NCBI GenBank assembly: GCA_903932755.1
Contig: CAIZHL010000196.1
Coordinates: forward strand, 1-9,077
Reading direction: 5' to 3'
Origin: an uncultured beta proteobacterium
GTDB taxonomy: Bacteria > Pseudomonadota > Gammaproteobacteria > Burkholderiales > Rhodocyclaceae
DNA length: 9,077 nt
Of this stretch, positions 1 to 5,639 are shown in pieces. A model generated the notes under the pieces. The model ran no database searches, was not told the origin of the DNA, and worked only from the letters and a program-made list of their open reading frames with translations. The stretch's first letter is position 1. The number at the start of each line of letters is the position of its first letter. Made by a program: the position numbers and the translations under genes.

Positions 1-10
1 AGATAAATGA
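1..10 (+). other. Probable 3' end of an upstream gene (ompR expected)
   Basis: The first ten bases hold two possible stop codons: TAA at 4-6, or TGA at 8-10, which would overlap an ATG at 7-9 as ATGA. Either could end the gene preceding the kinase. An OmpR-type response regulator is expected because envZ genes normally follow ompR, but no coding sequence from it is visible, so this is inference from family context only. Confidence 0.3.
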
Positions 11-50
11 CGGCCATCCCCCCATCCCCCTTCCCGTGGAAGGGGGCGAC
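11..50 (+). repeat. C-rich dispersed palindromic repeat, copy 1
   Basis: A C-rich tract leads into a perfect 9-bp stem: bases 26-34 pair with 38-46 around a 3-nt loop (35-37), followed by CGAC. The layout (C-rich leader, palindrome of C5/G5 type, then YGAC) matches the element at 4151-4190. It lies between the end of the presumed upstream gene and the natural start of the histidine kinase at 58. The G-rich right arm is the only purine-rich, ribosome-binding-like tract before that ATG, so the hairpin could mask it. Its transposition mechanism and wider copy number cannot be judged from this window. Confidence 0.7.
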
Positions 51-57
51 TGATCGG

Positions 58-1431
58 ATGCGGCTGTTGCCGCAGAGTTTGCTCTGGCGCACATTCCTCC
101 TCGTCGCGCTGCTGATGATGATTTCCGTGGTCGCATGGTTCGCGATCTTCAGGGCCTACGAGCGCGAACCGCGCGCCCGACAGCTGGCGCAGACCATGGT
201 CAGCGTCGCCAACCTGACACGTGCCGCACTGGTGTCGGCGCGACCCGAGGCGCGCCGCGAACTGCTGCGCGAACTGTCCGACCGTGAGGGCATCCACATT
301 TATCCGGCGGAAGCCTCCGACCAGATCGAACCCCTGCCCGACCGGTTTTTCCTGCACCGCGTCGAGGAACTGGTCAGGGAACAGCTGGGTCCGCACACGC
401 GCCTGTCCCTCGAACGTGAAGGCGAGCACGCCCTCTTCCTCAACTTCCGCATCGACGACAGCGAGGACGGCGATTACTGGCTGGCCCTGCCGCGCGAGCG
501 CATCGATCGCGTGTTCCCGCTGGGCTGGCTGGGCTGGGGCGTGGCGGCGCTGCTGCTGTCTCTGCTCGGCGCCTGGCTCATCGTGTTCCGCATCACCCGC
601 CCGCTCAAGGCCTTGCAGGAAGCCGCGCAAAAAGTCGGCGCTGGCGAGACGCCGCCGCGCCTGGACGAAGGCGGCCCGACCGAACTGGCGACCGTCGCCG
701 GCGCCTTCAACCAGATGAGCGCCGATCTGGCGCAGATCGACCAGGATCGTGCCCTGATCCTGGCCGGCATCTCCCATGACCTGCGCACGCCGCTGACCCG
801 ACTGCGCATGGGCATCGAAATGTCCGCCGACGACGGCCTGCGCGAAGGCATGACGGCCGACATTGAGGAAATGGACAAGACCATCGGCCAGTTCCTCGAC
901 TTCGCCCGCTCGGAAGGCGGCGAAGCGCCGCAGGCCGTCGATCTCGCCGCCCTGCTGGCGGACGTCGCCAGCCAGTACCGGCGCCGCGGCTTCGCCGTGG
1001 ACATGGCCGCCGCCGTCCCGCCGGCGCCGGCGCTGCGCGTCCCAGCGGAAACTTTCCGGGCCGACCTGGCCCTGCGGCCGCAGGCCCTGCGCCGCGCGGT
1101 CAGCAACCTGATCGACAACGCGCTGCGCTATGCCGGCAGCGACAAGCCGATCGAACTCGACCTGGGCGCCGCCGCCGGCGAATTCGTGATCGAGGTGAAG
1201 GATCGCGGCCCCGGCATCCCGCCGCAGGATGTCGAGCGCATCAAGCGTCCCTTTGCCCGCCTCGAAGCAGCGCGCAGCAACACCGCCGGCGCCGGCCTCG
1301 GGCTGGCCATCGTCGAGCGCATCGCGCGCTCCCACAACGGCCGCCTGGAACTGCTGCCGCGCGAAGGCGGCGGCCTGCTCGCCCGCCTGGTGCTGCGCCC
1401 CCTCAACCCGAACGATTCCGCCGCCCCATGA
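58..1431 (+). CDS. envZ: EnvZ-type sensor histidine kinase
   Basis: Inner-membrane osmosensor-type histidine kinase that would phosphorylate an OmpR-like regulator. From ATG 58 it is 457 aa, close to E. coli EnvZ (450). In order: TM1 about residues 11-31, a periplasmic domain to about 155, TM2 about 156-177, HAMP about 178-230, and the dimerisation/phosphotransfer helix with H-box ISHDLRTPLTRLRM (phospho-acceptor His240). The ATPase domain has an N-box (Asn350, Asn354, NLIDNALRYA), G1 motif DRGPGI (382-387), an F-box-like KRPFAR (396-401) and G2 motif GAGLGLAIV (411-419). The start MRLLPQSLLWRTFLLV fits how I recall betaproteobacterial EnvZ beginning. An in-frame ATG at 7 would add 17 residues encoded mostly by the palindromic repeat, and I treat that as less likely. 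The stop overlaps the next gene as ATGA, so the two are cotranscribed. EnvZ versus another OmpR-partner kinase rests on overall likeness; histidine kinase identity is certain. Confidence 0.9.
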   Translation: MRLLPQSLLWRTFLLVALLMMISVVAWFAIFRAYEREPRARQLAQTMVSVANLTRAALVSARPEARRELLRELSDREGIHIYPAEASDQIEPLPDRFFLHRVEELVREQLGPHTRLSLEREGEHALFLNFRIDDSEDGDYWLALPRERIDRVFPLGWLGWGVAALLLSLLGAWLIVFRITRPLKALQEAAQKVGAGETPPRLDEGGPTELATVAGAFNQMSADLAQIDQDRALILAGISHDLRTPLTRLRMGIEMSADDGLREGMTADIEEMDKTIGQFLDFARSEGGEAPQAVDLAALLADVASQYRRRGFAVDMAAAVPPAPALRVPAETFRADLALRPQALRRAVSNLIDNALRYAGSDKPIELDLGAAAGEFVIEVKDRGPGIPPQDVERIKRPFARLEAARSNTAGAGLGLAIVERIARSHNGRLELLPREGGGLLARLVLRPLNPNDSAAP

Positions 1432-1847
1432 ACGACACCACCACACCTGCTCCCACTGCCACCCCTTTTGAACGCATCGGCGGCGAAGCCGCCGTGCGCC
1501 GCCTGGTCAGTCGCTTCTACGAACTGATGGACACCCTGCCCGAGGCCTACGGCATCCGCAAGCTGCACCAACCCGACCTCTCCGGCGCCGCACAAAAGCT
1601 CTTCATGTACCTCTGCGGCTGGCTCGGCGGACCGCAGCTCTATGTCGAAAAGTATGGCCACCCGATGCTGCGCGCGCGGCACCTGCCCTTCGCCATCGCC
1701 AGCGCGGAAGCCGAACAGTGGATGCTGTGCATGCGCCAGGCCATGGCCGAAGTGATCGAGGACGAGGCCTTGCGCGCAGGTCTCGACAAGGCGCTCGACG
1801 ACCTGGCCCGGCACATGCGCAACCGCAACGATCCGCCGGCGGCCTGA
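1428..1847 (+). CDS. Group II truncated haemoglobin
   Basis: A 139-aa cytosolic haem protein of the 2-over-2 globin fold, group II (trHbO/GlbO-like). Visible family markers are the early FERIGGEAAVRRLVSRFY segment with Tyr31 at the B10 position, the WLGGPQLY stretch (65-72), GHPMLRARHLPFAI with proximal haem ligand His85 (F8), and Trp98 at G8, the hallmark of groups II and III. By alignment from memory with mycobacterial trHbO, the CD1 position is His47 instead of Tyr. Such globins bind O2 and are linked to O2, NO or peroxide chemistry; which one applies here is not shown. The ATG sits in the ATGA overlap with the kinase stop and has no clear Shine-Dalgarno of its own, so translation probably depends on coupling. 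Residues 1-12 form a Thr/Pro-rich tail before the globin fold. Confidence 0.93.
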   Translation: MNDTTTPAPTATPFERIGGEAAVRRLVSRFYELMDTLPEAYGIRKLHQPDLSGAAQKLFMYLCGWLGGPQLYVEKYGHPMLRARHLPFAIASAEAEQWMLCMRQAMAEVIEDEALRAGLDKALDDLARHMRNRNDPPAA

Positions 1848-1857
1848 GGCCGCGGCC
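1839..1857. terminator. GC palindromes at a convergent gene boundary
   Basis: The globin stop and the stop of the converging transporter gene are only 10 bp apart. GCGGCC (1839-1844) pairs with GGCCGC (1848-1853) around the TGA stop codon, and 1848-1857 is itself a perfect 10-bp palindrome. The strong GC stems could slow polymerase in both directions, but there is no T-run on either strand, so this is not a canonical intrinsic terminator. Confidence 0.3.
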
Positions 1858-3000
1858 TTACAAATCCGCGCTGGCCTGGATCCGGCGCAGCGCCTTGGCG
1901 TGACGGTGCCGCGCCATCAGGCGCGGATCGGTGACGATGAGACCTATGGTTTCGCCGATCACCATCACCACGCCCAATACCGGCAGCACCAGCATCAGGC
2001 CGGCCACGCCGGCCACGGCGCCGCCGGCGAAGATCATCAGCACCGTGATCAGCGGATGCAGTTCCAGGCTCTTGCCGATGGTCATCGGCATGTACAGGAA
2101 ATCATCGAGCAGGCGCACCAGGCCAAAGAGGCCGATCGCCCAGTAGGCCATCGACGGGTCGGACGGAAAATCCGTCGCCGCCACCAGCACCACCAGGAGA
2201 CCGCCGAGGATGGAACCGACATAGGGCACCCACGCCAGTACCGCGCAGATCAGCCCCAGCGCGAGCGGCCCGGGGATGCCCAGCAGCCAAAGCCCGGCGG
2301 CCAGGGTCAGGGTGTCGAGGATGGTCAGGTTGATCAGTCCCTGGAAATAGGCGCGCGCCGTGCGGTCGATTTCATGCAGCAGGAACAGGGTCTTCTCGAA
2401 AAACGCATTGGGTACCGCGGCGCCGAGGAAGCGCTTGAAGCGGCGTCCGTCGCGCAGGAAGAAGAAGGCCAGGAAGGGCGCCAGCAAGAGCGACGGCGTC
2501 CACGCCATGATGCCCAGCGCCACCGGCTCCAGGTGGTCGGCGACGTTGCCGGTGCTCTGCGCCAGCCGCGCGGCGACCGTGTCGGCCAGCCGGGCGCGGG
2601 CCAGCGGCGGCGAGTGGCGTTCGAGCGCGCGCAGCGAAGCATCGAGCAGTTGCGTGCCGCCCTGCACGTAGCGATCTACCGTTTCCTGCCACTGCGTGAG
2701 CTGGCTGGTCAGGCGCGGCATCAGGGCGACGCCGACCAGACCCACCAGCAGCAGGAAGGCCAGGGTCACCAGGCTGGCCGCGGCATCGCGGCTCATGCCG
2801 CGGTAGATCAGCGCCCTCACCGCGGGATAAAGGAAGTAATACAGGATCAGCGCCAGCAGGACCGGCACCACCAGCCACAGCACCTTCTGGAATACCAGCA
2901 GCAGCAGGCAGGTCGTGGCGATGATCGCCGCCCAGACCACCGGGCCGGAACCGTGATGGGCCGCGTGCGGCGTCGCCGCCCTGGTCGACGATGCGCTCAT
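1858..3000 (-). CDS. AI-2E / PerM family membrane transporter
   Basis: A 380-aa polytopic inner-membrane protein of the AI-2E exporter superfamily (UPF0118; relatives PerM, TqsA, YdiK). Members have been tied to autoinducer-2 export or Na+/H+ exchange, so the substrate here is undetermined. Hydrophobic segments lie at about 21-60 (two helices), 75-95, 160-182, 223-250, 250-275, 285-303 and 313-356. Family signatures are PFLAFFFLRDG (175-185), the WVPYVGSILGG turn (257-267) and LHPLITVLMIFAGG (314-327), followed by a GVAGLMLVLPVLGVV helix. The extramembrane region around 97-158 is amphipathic, as usual for the family. Length is typical (about 350-380). The start ATG is 7 nt downstream of the cyclic-nucleotide-binding gene's stop with only a weak ribosome site, which suggests cotranscription with that gene. 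Confidence 0.9.
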   Translation of the reverse strand: MSASSTRAATPHAAHHGSGPVVWAAIIATTCLLLLVFQKVLWLVVPVLLALILYYFLYPAVRALIYRGMSRDAAASLVTLAFLLLVGLVGVALMPRLTSQLTQWQETVDRYVQGGTQLLDASLRALERHSPPLARARLADTVAARLAQSTGNVADHLEPVALGIMAWTPSLLLAPFLAFFFLRDGRRFKRFLGAAVPNAFFEKTLFLLHEIDRTARAYFQGLINLTILDTLTLAAGLWLLGIPGPLALGLICAVLAWVPYVGSILGGLLVVLVAATDFPSDPSMAYWAIGLFGLVRLLDDFLYMPMTIGKSLELHPLITVLMIFAGGAVAGVAGLMLVLPVLGVVMVIGETIGLIVTDPRLMARHRHAKALRRIQASADL

Positions 3001-3007
3001 GGCTCTG

Positions 3008-3565
3008 CTAGAGAAGGTGCTGGTGGGCGCTCATCGACAGCGCCATGCTGCGCATCCGCGTGCCGAGGTGGCAGGCGAGCTGGCGCGAAATTTTCGAGGA
3101 GATGCGGGCATGGGTGTCGAGCAGGCTGACGAAATCGTCGCGGAAGAAGATGATCAGCTCGCAGGGGCTGGCGGCACGGGCCTGCGCCGAGCGCGGCGAG
3201 TTGTCCAGCAGCGCCAGTTCGCCGAAGAAGGTGCCGGGGCCGAGCTGCGCGACGAGCCCGGTGTCGCCCTGGCGGCGCAGGGGATGCGACGTCGCCGGAT
3301 CGATGACGGCCGCCTGCGTTGCGCGCCGTCCGTTAGCGGCCTCCGGCAGGGAAATCAGCACTTCGCCCGAGGCGATGATGTAGATCGCCTGCCCTTCCTC
3401 GCCGGCGTCGAAGATCACTTCGCCCTCGAGGTAGTGGCGCTCATGCAGCAGGCCGTCGACGATCTGCAGTTCGGCCTGCGTCAGATTCACGAACAGGCTC
3501 AGCTCATGCAGGCGTTCCAGCCGCGGTGTAGTTTTCCTGACGCGAAACAGCTTGACCACGATCAT
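3008..3565 (-). CDS. Stand-alone cyclic nucleotide-binding domain protein
   Basis: A 185-aa protein with one Crp-like cNMP-binding beta-barrel and no helix-turn-helix. The N-terminal helix is about residues 14-40, then LEGEVIFDAGEEGQAIYIIASGEV (47-70 region) forms the early strands. The phosphate-binding cassette FGELALLDNSPRSAQARA (114-131) keeps Glu116 and Arg125, the residues that in Crp-type domains contact ribose and phosphate, so binding of cAMP or c-di-GMP-like ligands is plausible. Between them lies a long loop (about 73-107) with basic and polar residues, longer than in Crp. The C-terminal 40 residues look like a helix ending in a His/Met-rich tail. With no effector domain, it probably acts on a partner; the permease gene 7 nt downstream is the obvious candidate. 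The GGGAGC ribosome site 3-8 nt before the ATG supports this start. Confidence 0.87.
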   Translation of the reverse strand: MIVVKLFRVRKTTPRLERLHELSLFVNLTQAELQIVDGLLHERHYLEGEVIFDAGEEGQAIYIIASGEVLISLPEAANGRRATQAAVIDPATSHPLRRQGDTGLVAQLGPGTFFGELALLDNSPRSAQARAASPCELIIFFRDDFVSLLDTHARISSKISRQLACHLGTRMRSMALSMSAHQHLL

Positions 3566-3567
3566 CG

Positions 3568-3589
3568 GCTCCCAAATGACAGGATTCTA
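3568..3589 (-). promoter_or_regulatory. Ribosome site and possible -10 box of the cNMP-binding gene
   Basis: Reading on the minus strand, TAGAAT (3589-3584, five of six matches to TATAAT) lies 18 nt before the ATG region's GGGAGC ribosome site (3573-3568). No good -35 box is seen 16-18 bp upstream. An internal promoter is therefore possible but weakly supported; read-through from thpR, 26 nt upstream, is just as likely. Confidence 0.3.
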
Positions 3590-3591
3590 AT

Positions 3592-4146
3592 TCAATCGGC
3601 CCCTGCGGCAGCGAGCGGGAAGCTGGCCAGCGTCCTGTAGCTCGCCGGGGAAGGATGCAGGTGGCTCTCGACCAGGGCAAATTCATCGACCGGCCAGCGG
3701 ATCGGCGTTCCCAGCCTTGGCAGCGAGGCGCAGCGCGCGCGGCGCGCCAGGGTGATGTGCGGCACCAGGTCGGCGCCGGAACGATGGTCGATGACAAAAC
3801 CGGCGTCGCGCAGGTCTGTGACCAGCGCCCCTGCCAGGCGGCGCAGCGGCGCCGGTGTCTGCCGGCAACCGGCCCACAGGATGCCCCGCTGCGGCCAGAA
3901 GCCGAGCCGGTCGAGGCTCAGCTCGAAGGGTTCGACGCGCACCGCGCCGGCGATTTCCTCAAGCAATGAAATCCGGTCCGGCGCCACCGCGCCGACGAAG
4001 GCCAGGGTCAGGTGCAGCGAGGCCGGGCGCATGGTCCGGCCGCCGCCGCGCGCCGTCAGCTCATGCGCCAGCGCAGACAGATGGGCGGCTGCCTCGTCGT
4101 CGGGCCACAGCGCGAAAAACACCCGGTGCGGGCGCGAGTCGCTCAT
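3592..4146 (-). CDS. thpR: RNA 2',3'-cyclic phosphodiesterase (LigT/ThpR)
   Basis: A 184-aa cytosolic member of the 2H phosphoesterase superfamily, the family of E. coli ThpR/LigT, which opens 2',3'-cyclic phosphates on RNA and can join 2'-5' RNA halves in vitro. Both catalytic HxT motifs are present: His45-Leu-Thr47 in LHLTLAFVG and His130-Ile-Thr132 in PHITLARR. The N-terminus RVFFALWPDD (8-17) and RPASLHLTL are characteristic. Length is normal for the family. The reading frame stays open upstream through the repeat and antisense of ispF, but homology begins at MSDSRPHRVFFALWP, so ATG 4146 is chosen. Its only G-rich ribosome-like sequence lies within the repeat just upstream. The physiological RNA substrate is unknown; nothing nearby suggests tRNA repair. 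Confidence 0.93.
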   Translation of the reverse strand: MSDSRPHRVFFALWPDDEAAAHLSALAHELTARGGGRTMRPASLHLTLAFVGAVAPDRISLLEEIAGAVRVEPFELSLDRLGFWPQRGILWAGCRQTPAPLRRLAGALVTDLRDAGFVIDHRSGADLVPHITLARRARCASLPRLGTPIRWPVDEFALVESHLHPSPASYRTLASFPLAAAGAD

Positions 4147-4150
4147 ATGA

Positions 4151-4190
4151 GCACCCACCCCCCAACCCCCTCCCCAAGAGAGGGGGTGAC
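4151..4190. repeat. C-rich dispersed palindromic repeat, copy 2
   Basis: On the plus strand a C-rich leader precedes an 8-bp perfect stem: 4165-4172 pairs with 4180-4187 around a 7-nt loop, followed by GAC. It shares with bases 11-50 the C7-rich leader, the CCCCCT/AGGGGG core and the YGAC tail. It occupies the ispF-thpR spacer and ends 5 nt from the thpR ATG. On the minus strand, the sense of thpR, the leader becomes a G-rich tract immediately before the start. Confidence 0.7.
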
Positions 4191-4198
4191 AAGGGTTC

Positions 4199-4244
4199 GC
4201 CGCTCCGCGGCTCCATGTGGTGACTGGCGCCCCTTCGGGCGGCC
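4199..4244. repeat. Additional GC hairpins in the ispF-thpR spacer
   Basis: GCCGC (4199-4203) pairs with GCGGC (4207-4211) around TCC, and a second imperfect GC-rich hairpin with a TTCG turn sits at about 4228-4242. With the adjacent palindrome at 4165-4187, the 113-bp spacer holds three consecutive stem-loops and no gene. This may be one composite repeat element, or transcript-end structure for ispF. No T-run follows on the minus strand, so an intrinsic terminator is not supported. Confidence 0.5.
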
Positions 4245-4259
4245 GTGCGGAGCGCTCAT

Positions 4260-4754
4260 TCAGGCCGGATCCGCGCGTACCAGAAGGACCACGGCATGCG
4301 CCGCGATGCCTTCGCCGCGTCCCTCGAAGCCGAGGCGTTCGTTGGTCTTGCCCTTCACATTCACGTCGGCGACCGCAATCTCCAGATCGGCCGCGATATT
4401 GGCGCGCATGGCCGCGACGTGCGGCGCGATGCGCGGTGCCTGGGCGATCACGGTGGCGTCGATGTTGCCCACCCGCCAGCCCGCCTTGCGCACCGCATCC
4501 ATGGCGCCGCGCAGCAGGGTGCGGCTGTCCGCCCCCTCCCACTGCGAGCCGGTGTCGGGAAACATGCCGCCGATGTCGCCCAGGCCGGCACCGCCGAGGA
4601 TGGCGTCGGTGATCGCATGCAGCAGCGCATCGGCATCCGAATGTCCGAGCAGGCCCAGATGATGGGGAATGTGTACGCCGCCGAGGATCAGCTTGCGCCC
4701 GGGCGCGAGGGCATGGACGTCATAGCCCTGTCCGATGCGAAACGGAAAATTCAT
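4260..4754 (-). CDS. ispF: 2-C-methyl-D-erythritol 2,4-cyclodiphosphate synthase
   Basis: A 164-aa cytosolic enzyme of the MEP isoprenoid pathway. It converts CDP-methylerythritol 2-phosphate into methylerythritol cyclodiphosphate with release of CMP, as a trimer with a metal site. Seen directly: [11 protein letters not shown] with metal ligands Asp12 and His14, [18 protein letters not shown] with His46, [10 protein letters not shown] (59-68), GADSRTLL (74-81) and the C-terminal [14 protein letters not shown] (136-149). Length is typical (about 157-165). An in-frame ATG at 4784 exists, but the strong AGGGAGGT ribosome site and the family start at [14 protein letters not shown] fix the start at 4754. 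The gene begins 1 nt after the stop of the small thioredoxin gene, so it is cotranscribed with ispD, although the two MEP genes are not adjacent. Confidence 0.97.
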   Translation of the reverse strand: MNFPFRIGQGYDVHALAPGRKLILGGVHIPHHLGLLGHSDADALLHAITDAILGGAGLGDIGGMFPDTGSQWEGADSRTLLRGAMDAVRKAGWRVGNIDATVIAQAPRIAPHVAAMRANIAADLEIAVADVNVKGKTNERLGFEGRGEGIAAHAVVLLVRADPA

Positions 4755-4755
4755 T

Positions 4756-5109
4756 TCAGGAACCTCCCTCTGCGGCGCCGCCATCGATCCGGCTCAGCGC
4801 CTCTGCGATCGACTGCGCATCGGCCGGGCGTACCAGGCGCGCGACCTCGCCGCCCTCGCGCATGAAAACCAGCGTCGGCCAGAGCTTGACGCGAAACGAC
4901 CGTCCCAGCCTGCGGCCGGGGCCGTCCTCGACCTTGATGTGCCGCACCGCGCGATGCTGTTCCAGCGCCTGCGCGATCAACGGCTGCGCGGCGCGGCAGT
5001 GGCCGCAGTGGGCGGCGCCGAATTCGATCAGGACGGCCTCGCGCATCGCATCGAGCTCGTCGCGCGATGGCCCGTCGGTGCTGTCACGGGTTTCGTCGGC
5101 CGCGCTCAT
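4756..5109 (-). CDS. Small cytosolic thioredoxin-family protein with CGHC motif
   Basis: A 117-aa thioredoxin-fold protein without signal peptide or membrane helix. The redox motif is Cys35-Gly-His-Cys38 in [16 protein letters not shown], with the cis-proline at Pro78 in KLWPTLVFM and a closing strand-helix at about 87-108. Classical thioredoxin has WCGPC; here the Trp is His34 and the Pro is His37. CGHC is the protein disulfide isomerase motif, and a His in the third variable position usually makes the disulfide more oxidising, so this may not be a general reductant. The gene starts inside the tlpA-like stop (ATGA), with a GGAGG ribosome site 4 nt upstream, and ends 1 nt before ispF. The first 20 residues are acidic and probably disordered. 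The partner protein is unknown. Confidence 0.85.
   Translation of the reverse strand: MSAADETRDSTDGPSRDELDAMREAVLIEFGAAHCGHCRAAQPLIAQALEQHRAVRHIKVEDGPGRRLGRSFRVKLWPTLVFMREGGEVARLVRPADAQSIAEALSRIDGGAAEGGS
4762..4769 (-). promoter_or_regulatory. Strong ribosome-binding site fixing the ispF start
   Basis: The minus strand reads AGGGAGGT at 4769-4762, leaving 7 nt (4761-4755) before ATG 4754. It lies inside the last codons of the upstream thioredoxin-like gene. It rules in favour of ATG 4754 over the in-frame ATG at 4784, which would sit upstream of this site. Confidence 0.75.
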
Positions 5110-5639
5110 TTCGCCTCCATGCGGATGCCGAGGGCCTTGCCGATCAGCGCCCGCGCCTCGGGACTGTCCCAATCCTTGGCCCCGTAGTATTTGCCGACCA
5201 CGCGCCCGCGCGCATCGACCAGCACCGTCAGCGGCAGCCGGTTGGCGCCCAGCATGTTTTCCAGTTCCAGCTGTTTGTCGATGAAGTGGCTGAAGCTGCT
5301 CGGCGACACTTTCAGGAAGGCCTCGGCCCTGTCGCGATAGTCGTCGGTGGAAATGCCGATCATCGCGAACTTGCTGCCTTCGTAGCGCCAGAAAAGCCGT
5401 TCCAGGGAGCCCATTTCCGAGCGGCAGGGTCCGCACCAGCTGGCCCAGACGTTGATGAGCAGCGGTTTGCCGCGAAATTCCGACAGCTTGCGCGAAGGTC
5501 CGGACAAGCCCTGCATCGCCGCCTCGCGCAGCGTGCCGCCGATCTCGACTTCGCCGGGAGTGTTCGCCACGGCAGGCGCGGCGGCCGCGAACAGTACGAT
5601 CAGGACCGACCCCAAAAAGGACTTCATCGCGCGCTTCAT
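5106..5639 (-). CDS. TlpA-like periplasmic thiol-disulfide oxidoreductase
   Basis: A 177-aa secreted thioredoxin-fold protein of the TlpA/ResA/DsbE group. Residues 1-25 form a signal peptide: basic MKRAMK, a hydrophobic core and an AVA cleavage site before Asn26. The mature domain carries [22 protein letters not shown] with active-site Cys69 and Cys72, EMGSLERL after it, and the cis-proline Pro137 in [13 protein letters not shown]. Family members keep periplasmic thiols reduced, typically for cytochrome c or oxidase copper-site assembly. No such genes lie in the window, so the client is unknown. ATG 5639 overlaps the ispD stop as ATGA and is preceded by GGAGAGGAA; a second in-frame ATG at 5627 would still leave a signal peptide. 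An upstream in-frame ATG at 5675 lies inside ispD and is not favoured. Confidence 0.88.
   Translation of the reverse strand: MKRAMKSFLGSVLIVLFAAAAPAVANTPGEVEIGGTLREAAMQGLSGPSRKLSEFRGKPLLINVWASWCGPCRSEMGSLERLFWRYEGSKFAMIGISTDDYRDRAEAFLKVSPSSFSHFIDKQLELENMLGANRLPLTVLVDARGRVVGKYYGAKDWDSPEARALIGKALGIRMEAK

Noticed and set aside
1900..3129. His/Gln-rich 409-aa plus-strand open frame
   Set aside because: It is the antisense of the membrane transporter and the end of the cNMP-binding gene. Its His/Gln-rich repeats reflect complementary hydrophobic codons, not a histidine-rich protein.
3008..3565. Crp/Fnr transcription factor
   Set aside because: The protein ends soon after the C-helix and has no helix-turn-helix domain, so it is a binding domain only.
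4147..4259. Riboswitch, small RNA or CRISPR-like array in the ispF-thpR spacer
   Set aside because: The stems are short, GC-rich and different from each other, with no regular repeat-spacer spacing and no known aptamer core. A dispersed palindrome element explains it better.
4147..4542. Upstream in-frame extension of thpR to about 316 aa
   Set aside because: The extra residues are translated from the palindromic repeat and the antisense strand of ispF. LigT family likeness begins at ATG 4146.
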